Origin: Clytia hemisphaerica
Taxonomy: Eukaryota; Cnidaria; Hydrozoa; Leptothecata; Clytiidae
Reading direction: 5' to 3'
Length of the DNA: 64,000 nucleotides
Assembly (NCBI GenBank): GCA_902728285.1
Contig: CACVBU010000895.1
Span: 62,001-126,000 of the forward strand
The translations under genes and the position numbers were made by a program. This document shows positions 34,014 to 45,963 of the stretch, piece by piece. Each line of letters starts with the position of its first letter. Position 1 is the stretch's first letter. The notes under the pieces are model-generated. The model was not told the DNA's origin. It saw only the letters and a list, made by a program, of their open reading frames with translations, and did no database searches.

Positions 34014-35290
34014 TGATATATGTTTTTGTATATCAGGGTTTAGATGCAATTGGTTTGTTTTGGTCCTAATCCGGACTCTTGATTTAGCCTCACTTTCATG
34101 CCCCTTTTAAGGCCTCAGATTTTCCACATGGGCCTTTTTCAGTTCTTCAGTTCTTCAGTGCAGACTGCTGTTTTTTGCTGTTTTTACATTTATCTCCTGT
34201 TATACTGTTTATCCGTCAAAATGCTTGCTGAAAGACTATTCTTTACAATTCTCATGTTCCTGACTACTCCCACCAGTGAAGATAACAACTCTACTGGTAC
34301 CAGAATGAAGAAATGCCCTGGATACCAAAGAAGTCACGACTTAAATGATTTTGGTCATCCAGGCAAAAACTGCCAAGGTCCACCTCCACCGCCGTCTCCG
34401 TCTTCTTCTCCATCACAAAGTCGTCGCTCATCTGCTGAAAAGACAAGGAAAAGCCCCGACTTTCGTTCCTTCTCAACAGAGCAGATAGATCATTACCGCC
34501 AACACCTTCAAGACCTCAAAAATCAAGAAACTGAGCTTCTAGAATCAATCAGACGTGATAAGGAAAACCAACTCCGTGAAGAAGAAAACGTTTTAGTTGA
34601 GGAAATTAAACGTCAGACTGAAAAACTTCAACGTTTGAAAGACTTTAGAAGTCAACAAAATTCGTCTCGCTCCGCCCCTCCGCCCGATACAGGCAACGGT
34701 TCCTCAGGGGAAAACCATACTGCTCAATCCGCCATGTTTAACAATTTTCCTGCCGATTCAATGTCTACTTTGCTTCATCGCCCGCTCCTCTCTTCTCAAC
34801 AACAACAACAACAAACTTTGAATCCTGGCTCTTCGTTTGGTAATGTCCTTCCTTATTTGAATTCTGGCTCGAGCACTGAACCTTTTTCTTCTCGTCAGTT
34901 CACACAGAACGAACTTTTTCTTCGCCCAACACGCACCAATGACGTTACCAGAGGTAAAGCTTTACGTATAGTGGACTTTGTTTCTCGTATTTGACCTGCT
35001 GAGGATGAAAAAGTTTTGTCTTATGACAACAATTGTAATCTTGCCTTGATTTTACAGGACTCTAAACCTAAGCTTTCTAGTGTTACAATTGAACAACTTA
35101 ATATTGCTAATTTGAGAATTTTTTACGAGATTTCTGGGAAGCTTTCCACCCTTGTCCATGTACAGGAGTACCTTTCTTATGCGATTAAGGTCTTAGAGCT
35201 GACAACTAAGTACACATGGCAATCCGTGTTGCAATATGACGATGAATTTCGGATTTCGCAAAATACTTATGGGTTCTCGTAGAGTACTGA
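34014..35290 (+). pseudogene. DIRS-like retroelement: 5' region and ORF1 (gag-like)
   Basis: The likely start is Met (MLAERLFFTILMF) at 34221, because the inverted copy at 42 kb has the same opening. A Cys/His motif (KKCPGYQRSH...NCQGP; the second Cys is Tyr here) is followed by a Pro/Ser-rich segment, a predicted coiled coil (EQIDHYRQHLQDLKNQETEL onwards) and a Gln-rich stretch. TGA at 34992-34994 interrupts the frame just after FVSRI; the other copy reads Arg there. The protein then continues (PAEDEKVLSYDNNCNLALIL) to ~35280. Homology to the 42-kb copy includes ~200 bp of 5' leader from 34014. DIRS elements move through a tyrosine recombinase, which is not present in this truncated copy. 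Confidence 0.7.
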
Positions 35291-36557
35291 TCATAGCCAT
35301 CTACATGAGGTTGTTCTTATACCTCGCTGGACTGCAAAGCTACCTCGTGGGCTTGGGCATGGCACTGATATTTCCTCACCCAAGATTGATTTTCTCTCCT
35401 CAGGGTGACAGTAAGGTTTCTGGTCCTCCCACAATGACACATCTCTCGTCCGGCTCTGAGATTTTTCGGATGTTTAATTCAAGAAAAGGTTGTCAGAAGT
35501 CACCCTGTAGGTTCACTCGTGCCTTTAACCGCAAGGTTGGCTCTCAGGCTTGTGGAAAATCACATCAGAGTTTTCTGCATCCTGTGAATGAGGGTGGCTC
35601 TCAATGACTCTTTTCTTCTGAACCTGGTTCTTCTCCGCTTGATTCTGCACTTTGGGACAAAGAACTCCAAAATGATCCGGACCGTCAATTTTTATTTGAT
35701 GGTGTGGTCAATGGGTTTCAATTGCTCCCAGCAGATGCTTCAATCAGCCCTGCGGAGATGGATAACTACAATTCTGCTATTGACCAGGGTTCTAAAGCGA
35801 AAGTTGAAGCCACTATCCTTGGAGAACTTGCGGCTGGAAACTACATTATTGCTACTGAAAAGCCTGTGATAGTCAGCGCACTTGGAGCAGTTCAAAAGCC
35901 TGATTCTGAGGATCTCCGTTTGATCCATGACTGTTCAATGCCCCACGGTATGGGCGTTAATTCTTACATCGATATTGAGAAGCAACCTTTCCAGATCCTA
36001 GATGACGCCTGCAGGTTGATAGGGAAGGATTTCTTCATCGCTAAGATAGATTTGAGACATGCGTATAGATCTGTCCCAGTCCATCCTTCTAACTGAGATG
36101 CTCTCGGGTTGAAGTGGAAATTTAGTGGGGATAGCCATTACACGTATCTAAAAGATACACGTCTCCCTTTTGACGCACACAGTGCCCCTGGTATTTTTCA
36201 TCGTTTAACTCAGAGTGTCAGACGTATGATGCAGAGAAGAGGCTACCCTTTGATCATAGTGTATCTTGATGATTTCTTGGTCATTGGTAGAACTCAGCAT
36301 GAATGTCAAGCTGCCTTTGATACTCTTTCCTCCCTTCTGGTTTCCCTAGGTTTTACCATCAGCCCCTCTAAGCTTGTCCCACCATGCACAAGACTGGTAT
36401 TTCTTGGAGTTGAAATTGACACCACCTCTTTGACTCTCTCGCTCCCAGTCAAGAAGCTAGGTGATCTGAAAGATACACTACTATCTTTTCAGTCCCGAGC
36501 TTGTGCATCAAAGAGGCAGCTACAACAGCTTGCTGGCCGTCTTAACTGGGCTTCGAA
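35291..36557 (+). pseudogene. DIRS-like reverse transcriptase, truncated
   Basis: The RT follows ORF1 of the same element through several frame changes. Recognisable pieces are GAVQKPDSEDLRLIHDCSMP, motif A (AKIDLRHAYRSVPVH), a TGA near 36094, then TRLPFDAHSAPGIFHRLTQS, the catalytic YLDDFLVIG, and KLVPPCTRLVFLGVEID. The sequence changes abruptly near 36557 in RQLQQLAGRLNWASK, so the RNase H, methylase-like and tyrosine recombinase parts are missing. The break coincides with the left edge of the next element, suggesting truncation by insertion or rearrangement. Confidence 0.75.
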
Positions 36558-39500
36558 AAAACTAATTTTGGTCATAACTTTTATAGAATTTATTTTTTTC
36601 AAGTGAAATTTTACATCAGCATAAGAATAACCGTGTAGAACAACCCTAGTAGTTTAAAAAACATAAATAAGCTATTTTGGTGGCTGCATGAGTGTTTTTA
36701 ACCATAAGCACTAAATGTCAGCCATCATATTACTCCTTTGTATTTAAAAAAAATAAATCTGAAACTTCAGTAGTAGATAGATTTTGCTATCTAGTGAATA
36801 TTAAATGTACATGAATTGTCCAGATATAAAGATGCATTTTGATGGCTGACACTGACCAATTTCTAAGTTTTTAAAATCACGAATATTACTATGAAAACCA
36901 CCATTTTGGTCAAATTAAAAAAAAAATTAACACAATATCACCCCCTTGACCTAATTTTGAACAAAAGAAAACAAAAATATATAAAATGTACTATTTGGTG
37001 GCTTACAAGACCTTTTTTCCAATTTTTAACCGATAATTATAATTATCGATTAATTTTTCTTCAGAATAATTTTTTGGATCAGTTTAGCTAATCAAAAATA
37101 TGGACTAATCTTCTGGATAATCTTTTGAAAAAATAGAGAAGCTTTGGTGGCTGACAAGATGACAAAGCAATAAACATTGAACAAGACAATAAACTATGAA
37201 AATTGTTGTAACTTGAATATGAATGATAACAAAAATAAATGTTGGAACAATTATTAAGTTGAAAGTATAAGAAAGTAAAGTTATTAAAGATGGACATAGT
37301 TGTTTGTTTCAACATAGTTGATTATATCCATTAAGTCTGTCTTTTGTAATTCCAATGCCTTTTTGGTTTCTTTGATGTTAACAAATGGATAAATCACACT
37401 TTCTTTGAAGAAAAATGCTTAAAAAGAGTAGATGCTTGTTTTTCGTATAGCCTTTCCAAAAAGTGACCTTTGATAAAAGGAACACCTTGTGCTTCATCAA
37501 GTTGATCACAATCAATGACTTTGAAAAAGTATTCAAGACCCTCTCGGCTTTGAAACTTTTTGCCTAGAAATTCTACCATATCTTCTGATGCTTGAAAGAA
37601 GCTACCTGCAGCTACTTGTTGGCGAATAGCAACCTTGGCAAGGCCACCAACGTGATCTACCTAAAGAAGAAATGTAGATAACGGAATCAAGCTTGAATTG
37701 TTGTATTAAATCAATTGTATCTCAGAATGACACTTGGAGTGGAGTGATTAAAACACTGATATCTATTTGTAGGAAAAGATTATGAAAACAAATCTGCAGT
37801 TCTGGCCTCTTTGTAAACTTACCTCACCCTTCCCGTGCCCAGCTATGCCATAAATTCTAATGATATCTTTTTGTTATCTGTTGGAGAGATCCTGGATATC
37901 TTTAAAGTGCTTTGCAGACTTGTACTGTGCTCTGCAGTTGTCTGATTCAATTACTATAGCATCAAATGTACCTAAGTACCTAAGTTGGGAACCTCTTCCA
38001 ACATTTCATCAATCACGATTTTAACAGACACTTGGTCATGAACCTTGGTGTCTGAAAAGTATGGGTGGTAACTTTTGGTACCAGGAAGCTTCATAAGACC
38101 AGAGTGCACGGTGACTTGTTCATTTGACCAATGGAGGGATTGAGGCTCGTACTTTATAGGTACTGTGAGATTTTCGCTAAAATCTACATCAAGATAAACT
38201 GCATTAACATTTTCTGTGGCAGCTTTGACTGTGTTTCGATAGTGGCGCAACATATTTCGATGCCAAATTATTTTTGGCAAAAGTTTTTCTATGAAGTTTG
38301 TTAGAAAATCCATGTTCACTTGTTTCTTTAAGGCTTTAAGCCTCTCCTTCTGTTCTCCTTTCTTAGTCAGGTACGTTACCATTTCAAAATGCATAAAAGG
38401 TACAGTAATGTTGGGCTTGCAATTTTCGGTCATTTGTTTAAGTTTTTGCCAGTTTGACATAATGTCAGGGCACAGAGTGGTTTTATCAACACAGCATTCC
38501 CAAGAAATATACGTTGATAGGTCAGTCGAACAGTTGGATGTCAGAAAGCTGAAAAAAGAATCATAACCTGTCACTTCTTGTTTCTCTATTTCAATTTTTT
38601 GTAGCTTGCAACATTCGATAAACGAGCTGATGGACCATCGACAGTGTAGGTGGAGCTTACAACAGCACATTTCCTTCAACGAATTAGGCTTTATGTAGAA
38701 GGGCCTAAGAGCCAGAAATGTACCCCATGATACATGATCTTCTTCCTTGTGGCTCTGAATATATTTAACATACAGTTGTATGTAACCTGAACAGTTTTGC
38801 ATATGCTCTGATAGTGTAATCTGTTTCGTTGTCTGACAACTGACACAGTTTGTATAAAGTCTAAACCTGATTGAATTTTGCTCTTGTCAGAGAGCTTCAA
38901 CTTTGCGAGACGTGTTGTGTTAGTAGACTCTTGATTGTTCTCATGCCAATAACTCCACACTGCATTTCTAGTAGCAAGGGGTGCTAACTTTCGACCAGCC
39001 TTTGTTGGTTTTCTAATGAATTTCATTTGAACATATATTCCTAACTGCTTTAAGGATAGCGTCAACACTTCTACCTGATCCACTTTGGACAAGTCAAATT
39101 GCTGAATGTGACTAGTCACCTTTCCTGCCATATAACTCTTTCTCTGGCGGCTATTCGGCGAAAGTAATGGGGAAAGCTTCTCATCTGTTGGTGTGTTTCT
39201 TCCTGATAAACTTCGTTTCTGAAAAATATTAATTATTTTGCTCATTAAACTTGAAATAGTACTACTAAATTAGAATAGCAAGTTTACAATCACGCATTTG
39301 TAAATTAAAAAATAAGTAAGATTCAAAAAATTACCTTATGTAAAAATCTTGGTGTTGAAGGAGGAGTGGGAGTAGTTTCAGATTCTGAAGGTTCAGTGTC
39401 ACGGTTGTTTTCCTTGAGAAAAAAAATCATTAATTATCTAGTTATATCTCAATCGTACAATTTTTTATTATCCAATCTACGTAAAAAAAAATTGCTGTTA

Positions 39501-41286
39501 CCTCTGATGAAAAATCAGGTATTGGTGCTTCTTTCGCCAAGACATGGTCGTTATTTTCTTCAGTATCACTTTTTCCCTGATTAAATAAAGTTAAACCTAA
39601 ATTAAGTTGTGAAACTCGGGGCTCAATCAGACGAACAGCAAAGTCTCTTTTAGTCGATTTATCACTTTGTATTATGAAAAATTAATCAAAGAGAAGTTAA
39701 TGACAATAAAAAAGACAAAATCTGTGTACCTCAAGCTCTGATGAAAAAGCCATTGAGAGATCGGATAGTGTTACTCTTTCCATCTCAAAATCAGCTAATG
39801 GGAAAAGACTACCACCACTCTGTGTATTTTGAGCAGAGGATCCTTTAGCGATACAAGCAAGCCTGTGTGCTGTGAAATGGTCTTTCCTCTTGAATGATTT
39901 TTGGCAATGATCACAAGAAAAAAGCTCTTTGGGAGTGTGGGTCATCATATGACTCTCAGATTTGCTGGTCTGTTGAATTCTTTTCCACATTCATGATGAC
40001 CTTTACATCTTCCCTTTTCAAGGTGCTTTTTCAAGACATCTTTCCTTGCAAAAGTATTTCCACATCCCGCACATGGATAGTTAACATCAGTCTTTAGCCT
40101 TTGGGGACAGCTTAACTTTTCATGTTTAAACTTGCTTTGTCTGTGAGCAAACGTTTTCTTGCAAAACTTGCATTCTTGCATTCTTGATATTATATTGCTA
40201 TTACTTTAGTACTATTTTCTAAAATGAGAAGAACAACGATCTGCTTTATAAGTTAGCTACAAGGAGAACTGCATTCCGCTGTAACAAAAATTGAATGAAT
40301 AAATGAATGAGATCATAGTACATGATGAGATACAGAAAAGGAAAAAAACAAAACAAAAAGAGAAGAAAGAAAAAATGACGTAGAGAAGCAACATTTTTTT
40401 CTTCTTGCTATCCATTCATTCATTCATTTATTCAATTAGCAATTTTTCGAGCAAAGCATTATGTCAGCCACCAAAAGAACTGATATTATGTCAATGAAAA
40501 CACTACGATAACAAAATAATGTATGTGACATACGACAAAACATGACTTTAAAGCTGGTATAAATATCTGCTTTCAAAATGTGTACTGTAACCATTTTGTC
40601 TAATTGAAGCCGCCATATTTACTCAAACATGTCGCTATTTGGCATTTGTCAGCCACCAAATCCTCTAAACACTTTGTAAAAACTGTATTATTACAAAAAA
40701 AGATCTTTCATTGCTCATAAGTATGTATAAGTAAGTATCTCCTTTCATAAACTACCCTGAAACCCTAACTTTTAAAAAGTTCATTGAAAGCCACCAAATA
40801 GTCCCCACAACTAAAAAAAAACAAGAAAATATTAGTCTAAAGATATAGAACTATAATGATAAAAAAATATATGTCCAAAATAAGATAGTTTGATTTTAAA
40901 CAGCATGTTTGTCTTGTAAGCCACTTTTTTGTTCCCTTAATAATCTGTCAGCCACCAAAAAATTACATTTACCATAATAATGATCTGTCTGTAAGCCATT
41001 TCGATACTAAAAACGGTATTTTTACTGCAATTTATCAATAGACAGCCCATCAAGTTAAGACACTAAGTGTCAGTCACCAGGTTTGAAGCCACCAAAATGA
41101 CTCACAGTTTAGACTCTGTTTTCTGATGATATTGTCAGCCACTTTTTATATAAGTTATATCACTATAAAGCCAGATAATTTATCTATTTATCTAATTTAT
41201 CTAACCATGAATTTAGTTTAAAATGTCAGCCAACATTCGGTCTCATTTTATGAGCAAAAGGGTGGCTGATTTTTCAAACCTCACAT
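36558..41286. mobile_element. DNA transposon with inverted subterminal GTCAGCCACCAAA repeats
   Basis: This block separates two DIRS fragments and contains the transposase pseudogene described next. On the left side TTTGGTGGCTGAC-like words occur at about 36677, 36838, 36994 and 37143. On the right side the inverse, GTCAGCCACCAAA, occurs at about 40464, 40648, 40787, 40946, 41087 and 41132, with degenerate copies up to 41222. Oppositely oriented subterminal repeats at both ends are typical transposase-binding sites. I could not find exact terminal inverted repeats or a target duplication, so the edges are approximate. Confidence 0.6.
37284..40181 (-). pseudogene. five-exon zinc-finger/DDE-type transposase, decayed
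   Basis: Exons: 40181-39730, 39576-39502, 39412-39335, 39218-37823 and 37660-37284, each bounded by good GT/AG sites (for example GAG|GTACAC, TTTTTCAG|AAACG, GAG|GTAAGTTT, TTCTTTAG|GTAG). Exon 1 encodes about four C2H2 or C2HC fingers (CKFC, CAGC, CGKEF, CDHC). Exon 4 holds the core: a Cys-rich segment (CCCKLHLHCRW), YLDVDFSENLTVP, EPQSLHWSNEQVTVHSG, SDNCRAQYKSAKHF and GHGKGE; exon 5 continues VDHVGGLAK. The acidic residues in VDFSEN, ESDNC and the GHGKGEVD segment suit a DDE/RNase H-fold nuclease. Lesions: frameshifts near 39965, 38800 and 37405, and TAA at 37874-37876. The superfamily is not determined. The flanking subterminal repeats support a transposon. Confidence 0.65.
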
Positions 41287-42345
41287 TTAGGGGGGGTATT
41301 TTTGACTGGCATCTTTTGTGTCCTGTAAGATCAGAGCAAGTTTACAGTCATTATCGTAAGAGAGGATTTTCTCATCTTCAGCTGGACGAATTCGGGAAAC
41401 AAAGTCTATAATTCGTAATGTTTTACCTCTAGTTACATCATTTGCACGAAGAAACAGTTCACTTTGCGAGATAGGACGATTAATTAAAGATGAGTCTTGG
41501 GAATGTGAGTTTGACAAACCAAAATTCAACAATGGAGCAGCAGCAGAACCAGCAAAATTAAACAAAGAACGAGATGATTGTTGTTGTTGTTGCGAAAGGA
41601 GAGCTCGGTGGAGCAAGGTAGACATTTCGGCAGACGAACGATTAAAAATGGCGGAACGGTTTTCCTCTGAGTGGTTGCTTTGAGGTTCGGGCGGAAAGGC
41701 GGAACGAGAGGCATGGCTTCTTGAGGCTTTCAAGGGTTTCAAGAGATCCAACTTTTCTGTTTGCCGTTGTATTTCTTGTCTGAGCGACTCCTCTTCATTT
41801 GATAACTTCTCTTGGTCTACCCTAATGGATTCAAGAACCTCAGCTTCCTGACTTTTGAGAAATTCCAGATGTTGGCGGTATTGAAGAATTTGCTCTTCAG
41901 ACAATGTTCTAGAAGCTGGGTTTTCCCCTGAATTTTCAGGTCCGGTATCTTTACGACCAGTTTGGTCGGGAGAAAAAGATGGCGAGTGCGTAGGTGAAGG
42001 TGGACCTTGACAATTTTTGCTTGGCTGACCAAAGGTGTGTTTGGAGTGAGCTCTCTGGCATCCAGGGCACTTTTTCCTACGAGTACCATTGTCAGCAGGA
42101 GATTCATCATGGTCAGCATTTGAAACCGGTGTAATAGGAGGAGTTGTCAGGAACAATAGGATTGTCAGGTATAATCTTTCAGGAATCATGATATAAAAAT
42201 GTAATACAGAAGACAGCAACAGAACAGCAAAAAATACAGCAGTCAGCACTAAGAAATGAAGAACTGAAAAGGGGCCATGAGGAGAAACTGAGGCCTTAAA
42301 TAGGACATGAGAGTGAGGCTGATTCAAGAGTCCGGATAAAACCAA
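41287..42345 (-). pseudogene. second DIRS-like ORF1 copy, opposite orientation, truncated
   Basis: This is homologous to the ORF1 at 34 kb but open throughout. The likely start is MIPERLYLTILLFL, followed by an intact Cys/His motif (KKCPGCQRAHSKHTFG, NCQGP), a Ser/Pro segment, a coiled coil (EQILQYRQHLEFLKSQEAEV), a Gln run and TRGKTLRIIDFVSRIRPAED. It stops after KDASQKYPP where the neighbouring transposon begins, so everything downstream is missing. The homologous 5' leader extends to ~42395. It faces the 34-kb copy, and the transposase block lies between their 3' ends. Confidence 0.7.
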
Positions 42346-42395
42346 AACAAACCAAATGCATCTAAACTCTGATATACAAACATATATCAGAAACT

Positions 42396-43748
42396 AAAAA
42401 GTTGGGTCGTTCGGTCGGTCGGTCGAAAATATTTTTCTGTTAAAGAAGCAGCTACATCTTGTTGAAAGGGAATCCACGTGGACTGGTCCGAATTAAAAAA
42501 TTGAGAAACCGTCCATCAACCGTGGATAAACTAGTTTTCGGTTAACTCCCCTGTAAACACAGAGCGTGATGCAGAGGTTGACAGTGGGAACCAGCAAAGC
42601 AGCGGAAAAGCTTTCAGACTTACAGACTCTACATGCTGACCGTAAATCAGGGTCGGTCAGATGACGGTAACCAAATGATGACGATCACATCTCCTATTAT
42701 TGGACTTTCAAAATTATGACAAATGGTCTTTGGAATTTGATCAATTATATTGATTATATACAGTTTTTGTTGAAATTGATCAAATTATTTTTCACGCAGT
42801 TCGGAACAGCAGATTTTTCTGATCTTTGCGCACGTTATTGGCTTTAACTAAATGGTTGATATGGAATGAATGGCGACAAAATTATCCCTTTCACCCCTTT
42901 GACCCTCTAACCCTCTTAGCTCTTTTGACTGACCTTTCAGCCTCGGCTGGTTTATTGTTTTTTCATTTCTGTTAGTATTTATCCTCTGTAGTTAGTTTTT
43001 TTTTCTCCATTTATTAGTTTATTTGTAAAAATAATAATAAGAAGAGAAGTAAAATTGTTGAAAACAAAATAACCCAAAAATTTACTTCTCTTCTTGAAAA
43101 AATTACTTCTCTTCTGGATATTATTTTGAGAAGTGGAGAAACCTCGGGGCCATTGTAGCCCACAAAAATTAGTTCCCTGTGAATTTAGCATTACCCCAAG
43201 CTCAGAATTGAACTCTAGTACCTACGCAGAAAAAGAACAAATAAAGGGGTTGGTGTAATTTAAGATGCACGATCTAACGATTTACGATTCACGATTATTC
43301 CTAATAAATATCATAAAACTTAAATTATATAACATAATTCTAAAACAATGGCATAATCTTTTCTCGCTTTTGTTTAACACGGTAAATTCATGCAGCAAAA
43401 AATAAATAAGCAAGCGATGGAACTACTAGATTATGCTATAGTCTAAGACGAGTTTCAGCTAAGAGGAACAAACGTGAAGACGGGGATTTTTACGGGGGTA
43501 GCTGTTGTCTTAGACTATATCAATTTGGCAGAAAAGCGGAAATTTTGGATTTTGGTTAGCGGTGTGATCGGCTACAAGTTTTTACAAGTTTAACAAGTGT
43601 AAGTGTGATGCATTATTTTTCTTTATCAAAAATTGTTTAATTTGTCGTTTTCTTACAGGCCGCAAGCTAACGAAAAAAGAGGATCAGTTTGGTTTGCAAA
43701 AAAAAGAATGAATCATAACTATATATAATAAATTGTATTGTAAATAAT
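42396..43748. other. intergenic, no gene seen
   Basis: Begins with a (TCGG)n run (~42408-42424). No coding sequence was recognised. Confidence 0.45.
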
Positions 43749-43750
43749 TA

Positions 43751-43969
43751 CCGTGAGATTGGGTAACTTGCATCAGTGGAGGCTAACATGCATAGCCCTT
43801 AAATGAATGACCTGGCTGGTCATTGAAATAAACTATATTCAGCTCCGCTCGCAGCTCTACTCTACCATTTATGTTTTGATTTAACTTTGTATTTTAATGA
43901 CCAGACGGGTCATTCATTTGAGGGCTATACATGTTAGCCTCCACTGATGCAAGTTACCCACTCTCACGG
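43751..43969. mobile_element. 219-bp foldback MITE, TA duplication
   Basis: Arms of ~75-80 bp (43751-43828 and 43892-43969) are reverse complements with few mismatches, starting CCGTGAGA(T/G)TGGGTAAC. TA flanks both ends (43749-43750 and 43970-43971). There is no ORF. Confidence 0.75.
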
Positions 43970-43971
43970 TA

Positions 43972-44431
43972 GTCACTATACTAATAGTCACACATAGCAA
44001 TTTTTTTTTAAATCACCATGATATTTTGGGTGAATTTACCAGATTTAATTTTCACAATTGCAACTTTTTAAAGTGAATTATATGTGAGTTCACCCGAAAA
44101 TCAAGGTATATACTTTTTTAGATTTTTCCTGTGTGAATGATAGGCATTATAATTTTGATTTTTTAAATTATAAGTGCGGTCGGAGGCGTAAACAACAAAT
44201 CAAATTGGTCCCACCTTATGGTCTTCTAAAACCTTTCAAGTCCAACAAAGAAAAAATTTAGTTCATAACGCTAATTGGGTGACATTGAACGGTACAAAGT
44301 ATTGCAAAGAAACTATGGTAGCAGCATTTGTGCCTATTATAACTCGTGAAAATCCACTGCCTCAAATGGTGCAATCAAAGAGATATATATCATTGGTGAC
44401 TATGTTTATTTCGGTTTGGCGCTTATGAAAA
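43972..44431. other. intergenic, no gene seen
   Basis: Nothing recognisable; unique sequence leading into the tandem duplication. Confidence 0.4.
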
Positions 44432-45509
44432 CATCCCACTTTGAATATCACTGCAAGCGTATCATGTTGCAAACCAATATGAAAATAATGTTATAATACC
44501 ATATCGCTGTCATCAAGGCAAAAGGTCCAATCTCAAAATTAGTGTCTGAGGAAACTAAGAACTTCTCTGTTTTGCTAAGGCGAGGCCAATTCAATTTGTT
44601 GTTTTACGGGCCAAGCTACCCAAAAAAGAGGGTCGGTCGGTCGGCAAAAAAAAATAAAAATAAAAGTAGAATTTAACCTATATAAAATATCCTAGAAAGG
44701 CAACAAAAACTACTCCATCTTGACAAAAATGTGAAATAGAAAATAAAAAGGCACGAAAAGGTCGAATTCATGGATAAAATGGAAACTGAACGTAAAATTC
44801 TGAAAATCTTGGAAAAACTACCAGAATTTTGAAAATTTGAGAGTCTGTAAAGCAATGAATATCAGAAGATACTACCGAAATGAATTTTATTTTTATTTCG
44901 TTTTTTGGAGTTTTAGGGTCGGTCAGGCCCGTAAAACATCCCACTTTGAATATCACTGCAAGCGTATCATGTTGCAAACCAATATGAAAATAATGTTATA
45001 ATACCATATCGCTGTCATCAAGGCAAAAGGTCCAATCTCAAAATTAGTGTCTGAGGAAACTAAGAACTTCTCTGTTTTGCTAAGGCGAGGCCAATTCAAT
45101 TTGTTGTTTTACGGGCCAAGCTACCCAAAAAAGAGGGTCGGTCGGTCGGCAAAAAAAATAAAAATAAAAGTAGAATTTAACCTATATAAAATATCCTAGA
45201 AAGGCAACAAAAACTACTCCATCTTGACAAAAATGTGAAATAGAAAATAAAAAGGCACGAAAAGGTCGAATTCATGGATAAAATGGAAACTGAACGTAAA
45301 ATTCTGAAAATCTTGGAAAAACTACCAGAATTTTGAAAATTTGAGAGTCTGTAAAGCAATGAATATCAGAAGATACTACCGAAATTAATTTTATTTTTAT
45401 TTCGTTTTTTGGAGTTTTAGGGTCGGTCAGGCCCGTAAAACATCCCACTTTGAATATCACTGCAATCGTATCATGTTGCAAACCAATATGAAAATAATGT
45501 TATAATACT
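44432..45509. repeat. recent 505-bp tandem duplication plus a 68-bp third part
   Basis: CATCCCACTTTGAATATCAC starts at 44432, 44937 and 45441. The two full units differ at only a handful of positions. The join carries short homology (AAAACATCCC both before the first unit and at the junction), as expected of slippage or microhomology-mediated duplication. Identical 60-codon ORFs in the two units are not considered genes. Confidence 0.85.
44601..44937. mobile_element. 337-bp inverted-repeat element inside the duplication (second copy 45106-45441)
   Basis: The ends are GTTTTACGGGCC...GGCCCGTAAAAC, with GGGTCGGTCGG-like sequence next to both ends in inverted orientation. It lies within the 505-bp unit and is therefore present twice. 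No target duplication is evident. The GGTCGGTCGG word also occurs near 42409. Confidence 0.5.
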
Positions 45510-45963
45510 TTAGGGGTACAAACTTATTATCTCATAAAAAGCGTGACTTAATCCTTATTGATAAAAAGGTTTCGGTTATTTTCACTCGTCCTGGCGGCCA
45601 AAATTCCTTTTTTCAATCTTTTTTGAAAAATTGAAACGTCGGTATAAAGTTCAAATGGAATCGAAGTTTTATCTTAACGAACTCAAATTTTGCATAAAAA
45701 TAGGCATAGTTTCCTTCAGGGTCTGTTCCCCCATGCCTGAAATGAAAATTTTCCATTCCTCCCTTCAGTTTTCCCCCAATCTGACTCAAAATATTTTCGA
45801 GCCCCCCCCTCCCCCAGATCAACTCCCGGATGTAAAGTTTTGTGCCAATAATTTGCTTAAAATCAATACTAATGGCCTCAAGTTATTGTTTTTTTCCTTA
45901 CAAAAACTTTCCCATTTTTCTTTCTACCAATAAAAGTGAAATCTGACTTTTGTCCCTATAACA
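45510..45963. other. intergenic, no gene seen
   Basis: Contains a C-rich run near 45805. The sequence upstream of the Ty3-like pol shows no gag or protease, so the retroelement is truncated at about 45963. Confidence 0.45.

Noticed and set aside
44673..45481. Duplicated 60- and 69-codon ORFs
   Set aside because: They are identical because the DNA is duplicated; the composition is AT-rich noise inside an inverted-repeat element.
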